Shown one piece after another: positions 1 to 10,346 of a stretch of DNA of 64,000 nucleotides (positions are counted from its first letter, which is position 1; each line of letters starts with the position of its first letter). Both the position numbers and the translations under genes were made by a program. Source of the DNA: Humulus lupulus (lineage: Eukaryota > Streptophyta > Magnoliopsida > Rosales > Cannabaceae); NCBI RefSeq assembly GCF_963169125.1, contig NC_084794.1, positions 112,010,358 to 112,074,357 of the forward strand, given 5' to 3'. Below the pieces are notes generated by a model, which searched no databases, was not told where the DNA came from, and worked only from the letters and a program-made list of their open reading frames with translations.

Positions 1-654
1 TCAAAGGCAAGTCCAAGTGGTTAAGGCTATTTTTAAATTTAAAAATCCTCAAGATTCAAAGATACACTCCCAGGGGCGATATATCACCTACCCTAGGCGA
101 TATATCGCCTAGACCATTTTCTCGAGCTCCGTTTGTTCGTTCGTGCAAAGTCGACATGTTTTTTGTATCTTCCGTAGGCGATATATCGGCCCCTATAGCT
201 GCGATATATCGGCATACGTTGATATATCAAACACGTATTTTCACTTTTTCAACATATTTTGAATTGAATAAACAACTTTAACTGAGTCAAAACGTGATCC
301 TAACAGCTGTCGAAAGGTTCTAGAGCTCCTAGATCTTTCTTTTATTTAAACTATTCATAAAAAATACTGAAATCCTTAATAAACATGATTATGACAAGTG
401 TTATGCTCTTATATATTCTATCTAAACCTTAGGTTATAATAAATAATATTTCTAAGACCAGCAATATTAATCAAACCTTATGTTGTAATTAATATTTATA
501 AACTATAGGTTGAACTTATAGAATCCATAACTGTTGCTATGAGTTTCCAACTAAGTCCTGGTTTGAACCAAAATCCACGGCAACTAACATACTACAAACT
601 ATGCTAACTACTACTACTATCTATCTAAGTAAAATTCTGGGATACTACATCTTT
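1..654 (-). repeat. Partial LTR (begins TGTAGTATCCC on minus strand)
   Basis: On the minus strand this stretch starts at 654 with TGTAGTATCCC, which looks like an LTR 5' end, and it runs off the left edge of the window. It abruptly replaces the RNase H reading frame of the neighbouring minus-strand copia copy, which matches copia-C only up to about 655. I infer an LTR inserted into that copia copy. The other end, the TSD and the superfamily cannot be seen. Confidence 0.5.
77..229. repeat. Cluster of CGATATATCG palindromes
   Basis: Five closely related self-complementary decamers lie at 77-85 (imperfect), 98-107, 179-188, 202-211 and 220-229 (TGATATATCA). The copy at 98-107 sits in the longer palindrome AGGCGATATATCGCCT. 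The cluster is inside the partial LTR. Function is unknown; a protein-binding array or a structured RNA segment are guesses. Confidence 0.7.
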
Positions 655-3600
655 CGAGTTGGCTATCGCTCCTATGTTGTCACAAAACAACATAAGCAAT
701 TTATCCATATCTGGAATAACACCAAGATCAGAATAAAACTTCTTTAGCAAGACTATTTCCTTAGCTGCTTCAGACACAGCTATGTACTCAACCTCCATGG
801 TGGAATCTGAAATCGCAGACTGCTTTACTCTTCTCCATATCATTGCCCCACCCCCAAGAGTAAACACCATTCCAAAAGTAGACTTTCTGTCATCGATAGT
901 AGTCTAAAAATCTAAATTGGTGTAGCCTATGGGGTACTGAACACAACCCTTGTAGACTAACATATAATCCCTAGTTCTGCCTTAAATACTTTAGAATATG
1001 CTTAACTACTATCTAATGTTTCGGTCCTAGGTTTGACTGATACCTGCTAACTACTCCCACTACATAACAGATATCTGGTCTAGTACACAACATAGCATAC
1101 ATCAGACTTCCAACTGCAGATGCGTAAGGAAATTTTCTCATTGCATTTTCCTCTTCACGAGTCTGGGGAGACTGCTTCTTTGAAAGAAGAATTCCATGGC
1201 GAGATGGTAGACGTCCTTTCTTTGAATTTTTCATTGAGAAACGTTCAAGCACTTTATCGATGCAAGCTGCTTGAGATAGAGCTAAGAGTCTGTTCTTTCT
1301 ATCCCTAATAATCTGGATACCTAGAACATAACTTGCTTCACCCAAATCCTTCATCTGGAATTGAGTGTTCAGCCAATTCTTTACCTCTGACAATTTCTTA
1401 TCATTGTTTCCAATGAGTAAGATCTCATCTACATAAAGAACATGGAATACCTCTATTTGATTTTCCTTCCATTGGTAAACACAAGGCTCATCAATATTTT
1501 TTTCAAAGCCATAGGATTTGATTATTTCAACTAACCTAAGATTCCAGGAACGAGAAGCTTGCTAAGTCCATAAATAGACCTATTCAACTTGCAAACTTTT
1601 CCTTCTGGTCCAGCTACTTTAAATCCTTCTTATTGATCCATATAAATGACTTTGTCAAGCTTCCCATTAAGAAAAGATGTCTTGACATCCATTTTCCAAA
1701 TCTCATAGTCAAGAGCGGCTGCTATGGATAGGAGGATACGAATGTACTTGAGCATGGCTACCAGATTAAAAGTTTTCTCATAGTCCACGCCATTTCTTTG
1801 GGTATAACCCTTTTCCACTAATCTATGTTTATAAGTTTTGATCAGTCCATCAACATCTCATTTCTTCTTGTAGATCCACTTGCACCCAATGGCCCTAAAG
1901 TCACTAGGTGCTTCCACAAGATCCCACACGGAATTTGAGTACATGGACTTGTTTCATGGTTTCGAGCCATAGTTCCTTTTCATGTCTATCCATTACCTGT
2001 TTGGAAGACAATGGATCATCGTCACTAGTGTCACCAACAACCATATTGGTTTCACCATCCAAACCATAGCGAGTTGGGTTCCTAGAAACCCTCCCACTAC
2101 GACGAGGCTCCGTGACTGTTTGCTCAGGAACAGTGGTATTTTCTTCATTTAAATCGACTTGCGTCGGTTGGACATGAAGAGTGGGAATTTCATCATCAAC
2201 TCGCATTGATGACGATGGAACATTGGTTGGAGTCAATTCTTTAACCATCTCCTCTGAGACTACTTTGCTGCGCGGTTTGAAGTTTTGGGCATAGTCATTT
2301 TCTAGAAAAGTAGCATTCGTAGAAGTAAAAATTTTCTTTTCTGAATGACTATAGGAAAGCCCACCCCATGAACCTTTAGGATAGCCAACAAACATGCAAT
2401 CTTCAGTTCATGGTTCTAGCTTTCCTTCCTTTTTCCTTAGGGCGTGGGCGGGACACCCCCAGATTCTATAATAGCGTAAACTAGATTCATGGCCATTCCA
2501 GCATTCTAAAGGTGTTTTGGGGATTGATTTGGATGGCAAGACATTGAGAATGTCATTCGCGGTTTCAATTGCATATCCCCAAAACGAAGTTGGCAGCGTT
2601 GAGTAACTAATCATGCATCTAACCATTTCCAATGAAGTTCTGTTTCGGCGCTACACCATTTTGTTGCGGAGTACTTGGGGCAGTAAGTTGTGATAAAATC
2701 CCAAGTTTAGTTAAATGATCTTGGAACTGCATTTCCAAATATTCTCCATCCCTATCAGATCGCAAGATCTTTAAATTTTTACCTAATTGGTTTTGAGCCA
2801 TCGCTTGGAATTCCTGAAACTTTGAAAATATTTACGATTTCCTATGCATTAGGTAAAGACATGAGTATCTAGAGTAATCATCAATGAAAGTGATGAAATA
2901 CTCAAAACCACCCCTGTCTTGTACATTCAAAGGTCCACAAACATCTGAATGAACAAGTCCAAGTGGTTCCTTGGCCCTATCACCCTTTGCAGAGAATGGA
3001 TGCTTGATCTATTTGCCTTCCAACAAGATTCCCAGATAGGTGATTCACCTAAGGTGAGTTCCCTCAAAGGACCGTCCTTTGTAAGTCTTTGAATCTTATC
3101 ATAGCCAATGTGACCTAGTCTCAAATGCCATAAATACGTCATGTTATCGTTATCGGTCTTTTGACGTTTATTGGTCCTAGGTTTAGCTACTTTGAATAAA
3201 TCATTATTCAGAGGGAGGGGTTTGTTAGGTCACAGAATATAAAGCCCATTTTCCAAACATGCAATACACAATTGTGATCCATTGAAAGAAATAGATATAT
3301 TAGAACTTGTGAAAGTCATAACAAATTGTTCTGATTGTAACATAGAAACTTAAATTAAATTTCTACTAAAATCCGGAATAAAAAATACATCTTTCAAAAT
3401 TAAATATTTATTTCTGAACTTCAGATGAGCTCTTCCTCTAGCTTGGACTGCAATGAATGCTCCATTCCCAACTCTAAGCTTTAAGCTGCCTTCGTCCACT
3501 TCCTCCCATGATTTAAGAAGCTGTAAAGAGTTACAAACATTGTTAGTAGATCCAGAATCAATAATCCAAATGGATTTATCATTCTCTAAAGCATATGTTT

Positions 3601-4240
3601 CTAAGATATCATTACCTTTGTTTTTCGCTGCTAGAAACTTGGGGCAATCTTGTTTCCAATTCCCCTTCTTTTTGCAGTGAAAGCACTTACCTTTACCTTT
3701 CTTGTTTTTCTTGTTCTTCCCCCATTTGGTTGTACACTCGTCTTTGCAGCCTTTGCAGGCCTGGGGTATTTGTTTTGTCCATCTTTCCTCTTGTTTCCAA
3801 CTTTCGAAGACAAAGCTTGGTTAGCTTCAGCCTTAGCTAGATCAGCAACAGCAACAGTAGTCTTCTTTTCTCCTCCCTTACTTGGTCCACCCATGATAGA
3901 CTCAAAATTCCGAAGCTCGTTCATGAGCAACATCAGACCATAGTTGAGTTTATTCATCACATAGTTTGTGGTGAACGACAGGAAAGCTGGAGAAAGATTG
4001 TTGAAGATTAAGCCGACTTACGTCTCCTCATCTATAATTGCTCCATGTAGTTCAGCTTCCTGAAAGTAATTGTCATTTTGATCATATGATCACGAACATG
4101 TTGAGACAATGCCATCCGAGCATTGGCATATTTCTTGGTGGCCTCAAAACGAGTCTATGCTGACTTGGCACCAAACATGTCTTAGAGCTGATACATGATT
4201 TCATAGGCGTTCTCGACATTCTCCATTTTTGTCAAAATAA
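655..4240 (-). pseudogene. Copia-A gag-pol polyprotein remnant
   Basis: Minus-strand fragments in the order gag, protease region, integrase, reverse transcriptase, RNase H can be read across several frames. Gag fragment: 3631-3960, Lys-rich, followed by a zinc-knuckle-like stretch. GAG-pre-integrase: HLRLGHIGYD near 3120. Integrase core: SDRDGEYLEM near 2750. RT: KMDVKTSFLNG near 1690, then SYVLGIQIIRDRK near 1320. RNase H: ISDSTMEVEY near 800 and LFCDNIGAIA near 690. Compared with copia-C, the first part of gag including its ATG is missing (the leader joins mid-gag near 4230), and the integrase DDE glutamate region carries a small deletion. It is a fossil with no intact product. Confidence 0.85.
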
Positions 4241-6110
4241 CTAATGAACACCTTCCATATGGGGACAAATTAAAGCATCTCGAGGCTCCATTATGCTATT
4301 GACCTTGATAAACCAACAGTGGAGATCGAATATAATTCTTAAAATAAGCTCATTATAAAAATAGAATTTTTATTATTAATTTTTAAAAATTAATGACTAT
4401 GGTTCTCCAAAAAATTGTAAAATTAAATTTTTAAAACCAAAGTCCTATACTCGTCTATTAATTCTAAAGTGTCATATTGAAACAAATTCAATTAAATTAG
4501 AATTAATTTGTTGCTAATCAATATTTAGGTTTAACTATTATAATGAACATATACAATTAAGTCCAACTCGGGCAAATGGGCCTTAACAATTGGGCTTGCA
4601 TGGAGGAGGGCTGGGTCCACTATGTCGTTCCCACTACTAAGGCCCCCCTAACTTCCACAAAAGGTCAAAAAGACAGGAATTTAAACATTCATTTTATTAA
4701 TTGTTATTAATTGATTAGGCCCACTCTAGTCATGTAAAGCAAATGAGCATTCACAAGTAGAATCACCCATAAGAAAGGAATTAAAACTTTACATTTTCTA
4801 ATGGGCCCAAATAAAACCTATCATTTTATGTATATTTTATTTGGTAAAATCCATATATTAAGCAAATATATGGGCCACTATATGCATCTAAGCCCAATTG
4901 CAAAAAAAACACATATAGTGCAAACAGACATGTTATAATTAGATGGGCTTAATCATGTTACAATATGAACAAGTCTATGAATTTATGCAAAAATAACACA
5001 ATTTATTTCATTTGCATAAATACTACAATTAATTTTCTAGAATTTATTCAAAAAATTCGAATTAATTAAATTTTTGCAAAATTAAATAAGTCAATTTAAA
5101 TAAAATTTATCGACGATTAACAAAAGTTAATTTAAATTTCATTTATCAATCATCAACTTAGTTTAGGTCATTTTGAAAAATATTAATTTAATTTAAATAT
5201 GATTTATCAACAATTAACCAAAGTTAATTTAAATCCCATTTATTAAAAAATATTTTATTAATTGGTTTGAGAAACGTGATATTTTATAAAAAAAATTAAC
5301 TAGTTATAAAATTTTAAAACAAATATTATTTGGTATTTTTCAAAAAAAACATCTTAAACACTTAAACCAATTCAAATATCTATAAAAATATTTAGTCAAC
5401 AAATTTTCAAATTATTTAAATATTAAAATCTATAGAATAATCAGATATTATTATTTTCAAATAAAAGATTTAAAAAAATATCAAGTATTTAAAAAATATA
5501 TGTAATATCTCATAACTTAATTCTAATATTTTAATATATTAAATATTTAAAATAAATTAGTTAACTTATTTTTAAATTTGAATTTGAATATTTGTAGAAA
5601 AATCTATTTTTTAAAAGATCAAACAACAAAAATATCATATGTCAAAAAAAGATATTTTTAAATAATAGAAAAAGATTTGAAATTTTTGTATTAACCTATT
5701 AAAAAATACATTCAAAAATCAAATTTTATGAAAAAAATTATCGCAGGCCGCGACCAGTGAAAACTGGTCGCTGCAGCCACGAGACCAATCTCGGCATTAT
5801 TCGCATCCTGGTCGTGGCCAGAGGTTAATGGTGGTCGCGGCCAGTGCCCAAAAAAAAAAATTTAAATAAAACTTGTGTAATTTTTCAACCCAAAAGCGCT
5901 TTCTAAATAATTTTTACCATGTTTTACATCAAATAAAGCATTTATATAAAAATTATTTGCAAATAAAATACAATAAAATAACCCAAATATGTTAATAATC
6001 ACATAAAATTCAATATGCATCATAAAAATCATGAAATCCATCCAATTACTCAATACATCATATAATTCAATTTTACCATGTTCATGCATGAAAATAAAGA
6101 TTACCAAGTG
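4241..6110 (-). other. Copia-A untranslated leader (AT-rich, with GC patch)
   Basis: This AT-rich stretch lies between the primer-binding site and gag of copia-A. It aligns by eye, reverse-complemented, with the leaders of copia-B (23524-26975) and copia-C (34051-35314). It has no long ORF with coding character. A GC-rich patch at 5745-5850 repeats GGCCGCGACC-type motifs. It also preserves the empty site for the solo LTR found in copia-B, near 5200. Confidence 0.7.
5745..5850. repeat. GC-rich GGCCGCGACC motif patch in copia leader
   Basis: In an otherwise very AT-rich leader, about 105 bases contain several partly inverted GC-rich words: GGCCGCGACCAG, CTGGTCGCTGCAG, CTGGTCGTGGCCAG and GGTCGCGGCCAG. 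The homologous position in copia-B (23794-23895) carries a diverged version of the same patch. Some words are reverse complements of each other, so a folded RNA is possible. Confidence 0.7.
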
Positions 6111-6123
6111 CTCTGAGGCCAGT
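6111..6123 (-). promoter_or_regulatory. Primer-binding site of copia-A
   Basis: The minus strand reads ACTGGCCTCAGAG directly inside the 5' LTR. This resembles the usual copia primer-binding site TGGTATCAGAG, complementary to initiator tRNA-Met, with mismatches. The same position in copia-B reads TGGCTTCAGAGCC. Confidence 0.65.
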
Positions 6124-6125
6124 TT

Positions 6126-7089
6126 TTCGGAAAAATTATATAGGATCTTGTTTATTTTCATGTAAATCTTATATTAAACAAATTAATATGAGACAACCTA
6201 GAACATGTTTCTAAAATTGAATTCATACAGAGATAATGATAAGAACACTTACATTATTGTGCAGTGGAATGATTGAGTATTTCCATCAGTTTCTCTAACC
6301 CTTGTGTCCTTTCTATCGCAGGGTATCACCAAGAAATTGAATCGTTCTTCAATTTTCTTCACAACCTTCCAAAGTATCATTAGAATCACCTAGACTAGAG
6401 TGGGAAATTCTCAACACATGAGATAGATACAAAGAGAAAAATTGAGGCTTAGAAAATGACTTGTGTTGTAGAGAAAACCTAAAACCTAGAGCATCAAGAC
6501 TAGTTCTTCTCAAAATATCTCTAAAAAAAACTGATTTCAACTCTCACTTAGGCATTCATTTTATAGGCTCAATTAGGCCATTTATTTTAATTAAAAAATC
6601 AATAAAATAATAGATAATATCAACCTAATGATTGAAATTCTCATGGGCTTTAGGCCCGTGAAATTTCCCATTTAATTATAAGCTCATTGGACTTAAAATC
6701 AAGCTCTGTATTATTTTCTACAGATTATTTATTTATTTCTTTAAATCCTTTATCAAATTATTTATTTATAATTTTAACCTTGATTTAAACTTATTTATTA
6801 ATATAAACACCAATTTATCTTAATTAATAAATATGCCCTAAAATCTCGTTTCTTCTCTAAATTGTATAACTCTGTGAAACTATCCAAAATTGATCTGGTC
6901 AACTTTGATAATTAAATCAATTGATTGAGACTATCGAGATGATTTTATCCAAGGTACGGTGGGGATCATGGGCCTATGAAATCAAGCTCCAATAAGTTAT
7001 CATAAATTTAACAAATAAATTTACTAACTTATTAATTCCTCGTGACTCCACTAAAGACTCAGAATTGCACTCTTGAATTCATAGAACAC
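6126..7089 (-). repeat. Copia-A 5' LTR, promoter-distal part
   Basis: This is the second half of the 5' LTR, collinear with 40120-41112 of the intact copia-C LTR. A TATA box (TATAAAAT on minus) lies near 6560. The LTR end at about 6126 is worn. The break at 7089 falls at AACAC, which is repeated at 21756-21760 where the LTR resumes. Confidence 0.85.
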
Positions 7090-7238
7090 TGCAACGACCC
7101 AAAATCACTAATATGGCTTAAGGGCCCTGAATAGTGTGTCGGGAAGGCATAATTGACTTATGAGTGAATTTATTGATTTAATGCATGCTTGTATGAATAT
7201 TTCAATGTAAATGTGGTTAAATGTTAAATATGTGAGAA

Positions 7239-7254
7239 CCACATTATTATGTGG
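7239..7254. promoter_or_regulatory. Conserved LTR palindrome CCACAT-N4-ATGTGG
   Basis: CCACATTATTATGTGG lies about 150 bp from the LTR start. The related solo LTR has CCACATTATAATGTGG at 62526-62541, a similar distance from its own start. The arms are kept while surrounding sequence has diverged, so it may be a transcription-factor site in U3. This is inference. Confidence 0.5.
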
Positions 7255-7565
7255 GTAGATTAGCAGTGAGCGACTTGAGGCGATCCTAGGGAGCCAGATA
7301 GCGGGAAAAGTCACAACGGGGCTTAATAATATTTGACTCTGGATAAGTCAGGGGTATTTTAGGTATCAGGTAGTTATTTAGATTATCGGGTTATGGAAAT
7401 AAATATATGGAGATATATTTGAGGATAGAAAGCTTAGGCGGGAATATTGGGGAAATTTACCGTTTTGCCCTCGGGGACGTTTCCGGTACCCCGAGCCTCG
7501 GGATTGACTTAACTGGGGATTGACTTAACTGGTTAGGATTAGACTAAGTTAATGAAAAATAGAGG

Positions 7566-7963
7566 AACAAAACCCAAACCGACCTTAGCTCTTCTTCTCT
7601 CTTCCCTTCTCTTCCTTCTCTCTTCTCTTTCAAGGAAAACACAGAAAATTCAAGGGAAATCAGCTAGGAATTTAGTGATTTGGGCTGGAACTTGTAGGTT
7701 AAATCTAGTGCTCAGCTAAGGGAACTCAACCAAGATTAAGGTAAGGGCTGAATCATGTCTCTGAAACAAAACACAAACCGACCTCAGCTCTTCTTCTCTC
7801 TTCCCTTCTCTTCCTTCTCTCTTCTCTTTCAAGGAAAACACAGAAAATTCAAGGGAAATCAGCTGGGAATTTAGTGATTTGGGCTGGAACTTGTAGGTTA
7901 AATCTAGTGCTCAGCTAAGGGAACTCAACCAAGATTAAGGTAAGGGCTGAATCATGTCTCTGA
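7566..7963 (+). repeat. Tandem duplication, 199-bp unit x2, inside solo LTR
   Basis: Unit 1 (7566-7764) and unit 2 (7765-7963) are almost identical over 199 bp and include a pyrimidine-rich CTTCTTCTCTCTTCCC tract. Very few differences are visible, so the duplication is recent relative to the LTR. Its relatives in this window have a single copy or lack the region. Confidence 0.9.
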
Positions 7964-8329
7964 GCATTTGAATTTTGAGTTTTGACTGGGTATTAAGGGA
8001 GTTTATGGTTTTGATGTTTAAGGGTTGAATTAAGCTGAGAAGCTTGGATTTAAGCTCAGGAATTCATCAAGAAGGTGGTTCAACAAAAGAGGTAAGCTTC
8101 AATTCATAATTCATAGGTTAAATTTTGAGTTTTGCATGACTGGTTTTGGTGTTTAGAGTTGCTGGGTTTCATAGAATCAAAATGGAGTTTTAGTAGGTTT
8201 TTAGGCTGAATTTCTGTTGGATTATGTTGTTAGAGTCATGATAAAAGTTTTGTGATTAATGGATTTTGAGTTAGGGTGCTTTGGAATGGTTTTGGATGGG
8301 GTTAGGATGCTAGAAATGGTGGTTTTTCT

Positions 8330-8520
8330 GGGCACGAAGGGAAGCGTCGCGGCTCTGTTCTAGAGCGCTGCGGCCCTACGAAGTAAGATAGCCAGGGAGG
8401 CTCGGCCAGGGGAGAGTGCTGCAGCGCCCTTGGGCAGGGCCGCGATGCGTGTCTGCTTACTGAGGGCCTTGGGCTCTGTTTTAGGGGCAGGTCATGGCTA
8501 GGGTTCAAGGGTCGCAGCCC
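8330..8520. repeat. GC-rich CGCGGC motif patch in gypsy LTR
   Basis: About 190 bp contain repeated GTCGCGGC, GCTGCGGCCC, GGGCCGCGA and GTCGCAGCCC words in both orientations. Equivalent patches occur in the other LTRs of the family at 32120-32295, 49055-49195 and 61674-61795. The short minus-strand ORF here has no recognisable domain and I do not call it a gene. Confidence 0.75.
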
Positions 8521-8763
8521 TTAGGTACATTCTTGATCATTTGGGGATTTTAAGCACGGGAATCTAGCCTAGGGTGTTCGGGATCGATTTCACCACCGTG
8601 CTTGGTGGAATTCGATGTCCCGGAAGCTAGTATTGTATCCGGAAACCCTTATTTGAATATTAATGGAATCCAATACCTTGGTTGTGACTAGGTGTTAAGG
8701 CTAGGGCTCGGGAACGGATCGTGCTCTAGGAGCGTAGCTCGTAATCAGTGAACGCAGAAACTA

Positions 8764-8782
8764 AAGGTAAGAAAACTGCACC
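8764..8782 (+). promoter_or_regulatory. Conserved splice-donor-like block in LTR
   Basis: AGGTAAGAAAACTGCACCC matches a plant 5' splice site (AG followed by GTAAG). It is retained in all family LTRs here, on their sense strand: 31887-31905 (-), 48794-48812 (-) and 61411-61429 (-). A second donor-like word, CAGGTAAAGG, lies near 9364. Splicing itself is not shown. Confidence 0.5.
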
Positions 8783-8860
8783 CGGTTGTATATCTGTAAT
8801 GGGACTAAGGGTTCCCTAATGTGTATGCTTGAAAGGATGGTATTATACCATGTAAACAGT

Positions 8861-9190
8861 GAACCAACGGCCTAAGAGTGCCAAGGGTTACACTAGCGTA
8901 CAGGGCGCGGCTTGGCCACTGGTAGCCGAGGACAGCTTATTATGAAGTGAGCTCGGTTTAAGCGGGCCGGAGTCAGTGGGGTAAACAGAGGGTGCGGCCT
9001 AAGTTGTCGGCCCTGACTATCATGTGAACCAACGGCCTAAGAGTGCCAAGGGTTACACTAGCGTACAGGGCGCGACTTGGCCACTGGTAGCCGAGGACAG
9101 CTTATTATGAAGTGAGCTCGGTTTAAGCGGGCCGGAGTCAGTGGGGTAAACAGAGGGTGCGGCCTAAGTTGTCGGCCCTGACTATCATGT
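8861..9190 (+). repeat. Tandem duplication, 165-bp unit x2, inside solo LTR
   Basis: Two near-identical units, 8861-9025 and 9026-9190, each start GAACCAACGGCC and end GACTATCATGT. Only one or two differences are visible between them. This is a second, independent recent duplication in the same LTR. Confidence 0.9.
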
Positions 9191-9455
9191 GACCTGAATG
9201 TTATTTGTTATTAGTTGCAACTTTGATTCTGAGTATGTGCTGAATGGTTAATGTGGAATAATTAATAATTGATCATGCTTAAAGAATTGACTTTCTGTTA
9301 TTGTTGTTTGTGTTGCACATTATGTTTTCTTGCTGGGCCTTGCCTCACGGGTGATACGTGGAGCAGGTAAAGGCAAGGGCAAGCTTGATCAGCTCTGACT
9401 TGGAGAGCTCTGTGAGCTGAATGTACATGACCAGATGCTCAGCCACCACGGTTGG

Positions 9456-9827
9456 TGTGACGCCCCACATCACTATGGCTGCTTTCTGGAATGACGACTG
9501 GCCCTACAAACCAAGACAAGTCTTTCCAGCGTGCTTTGTCCTCACTCGCACACTTCCTGGGAAAACTTCCCAGGAGGTCACCCATCCCTAGATTACTCCA
9601 GGCCAAGCACGCTTAACCATGGAGTTCTTAAGTGATGGGCTACCGAAAAGAAGATGCACCTTCCTGATATAGGTAGTACCCATCAATCCATTTAAGCCCT
9701 CTTCAACTGTGTAGTCCCATACCTACACAGTCTTAGAATCATTACACTTGACCTTCCCCAGGCGGTGTGGGATTGCACAGCTTACCCGGTCTTTCCCCTT
9801 ACGGATCACGGGATTCTGACTGTCACA
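9456..9827 (-). repeat. Cassandra LTR (3' copy for the minus-strand element)
   Basis: 372-bp LTR, near-identical to 9900-10271. The 5S-like part lies at about 9560-9680. Confidence 0.92.
9560..9680 (-). other. 5S rRNA-derived segment within Cassandra LTR
   Basis: On the minus strand it contains GGGTGACCTCCTGGGAAGTT, matching the 5S internal control (C-box) region, and GTTAAGCGTGCTTGG, the A-box side. The rest is diverged from real 5S rRNA, so this is a pol III promoter-like relic in an LTR and not a functional 5S gene. A second copy lies at about 10004-10124. Confidence 0.85.
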
Positions 9828-9831
9828 ATCA

Positions 9832-9840
9832 CCCCCCCTT
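9832..9840 (-). promoter_or_regulatory. Polypurine tract of Cassandra
   Basis: The minus strand reads AAGGGGGGGGT beside the 3' LTR (9456-9827), the usual position for second-strand priming. Confidence 0.75.
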
Positions 9841-9883
9841 ACGGGCCCGACGTCCCCGTCGGCCACACTTCCGGCTGGGTCAA

Positions 9884-9896
9884 GGCTCTGATACCA
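9884..9896 (-). promoter_or_regulatory. Primer-binding site of Cassandra
   Basis: The minus strand reads TGGTATCAGAGCC three bases inside the 5' LTR. This is the canonical site complementary to the 3' end of initiator tRNA-Met. Confidence 0.9.
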
Positions 9897-9899
9897 TTA

Positions 9900-10271
9900 T
9901 GTGACGCCCCACATCATTATGGTTGCTTTCTGGAATGACGACTGGCCCTACAAACCAAGACAAGTCTTTCCAGCGTGCTTTGTCCTCACTCGCACACTTC
10001 CTGGGAAAACTTCCCAGGAGGTCACCCATCCCTAGATTACTCCAAGCCAAGCACGCTTAACCATGGAGTTCTCAAGTGATGGGCTACCGGAAAGAAGATG
10101 CACCTTCCTGATATAGGTAGTACCCATCAATCCATTTAAGCCCTCTTCAACTGTGTAGTCCCATACCTACACAGTCTTAGAATCATTACACTTGACCTTC
10201 CCCAAGCGGTGTGGGATTGCACAGCTTACCCGGTCTTTCCCCTTACGGATCACAGGATTCTGACTGTCACA
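9900..10271 (-). repeat. Cassandra LTR (5' copy for the minus-strand element)
   Basis: 372-bp LTR with a 5S-derived segment at about 10004-10124, followed on the plus side by the GTTGG target-site duplicate. Confidence 0.92.
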
Positions 10272-10346
10272 GTTGGGGTTTAGGCAGGGACGCGAGAACC
10301 AGAAATATCTATTTTGCCTTAGTATGGCTGATAGTTGTCTGTATAT

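Larger units (their letters stand above)
9456..10271 (-). mobile_element. Complete Cassandra TRIM retrotransposon
   Basis: This is an 816-bp element with two 372-bp LTRs (9456-9827 and 9900-10271; ends TGTGACG and TGTCACA) around a 72-bp internal domain that holds only a primer-binding site and a polypurine tract. It is flanked by GTTGG direct repeats at 9451-9455 and 10272-10276. Each LTR carries a 5S rRNA-derived segment, the hallmark of Cassandra terminal-repeat retrotransposons in miniature. It codes for no protein and depends on enzymes from other elements. It lies inside the gypsy solo LTR. The two LTRs differ at only a few visible positions, suggesting a fairly young insertion. Confidence 0.93.

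Noticed and set aside
9560..10124. Two 5S rRNA-like segments as genuine 5S genes
   Set aside because: They lie in the two LTRs of a Cassandra element and are diverged from 5S rRNA outside the internal promoter words.
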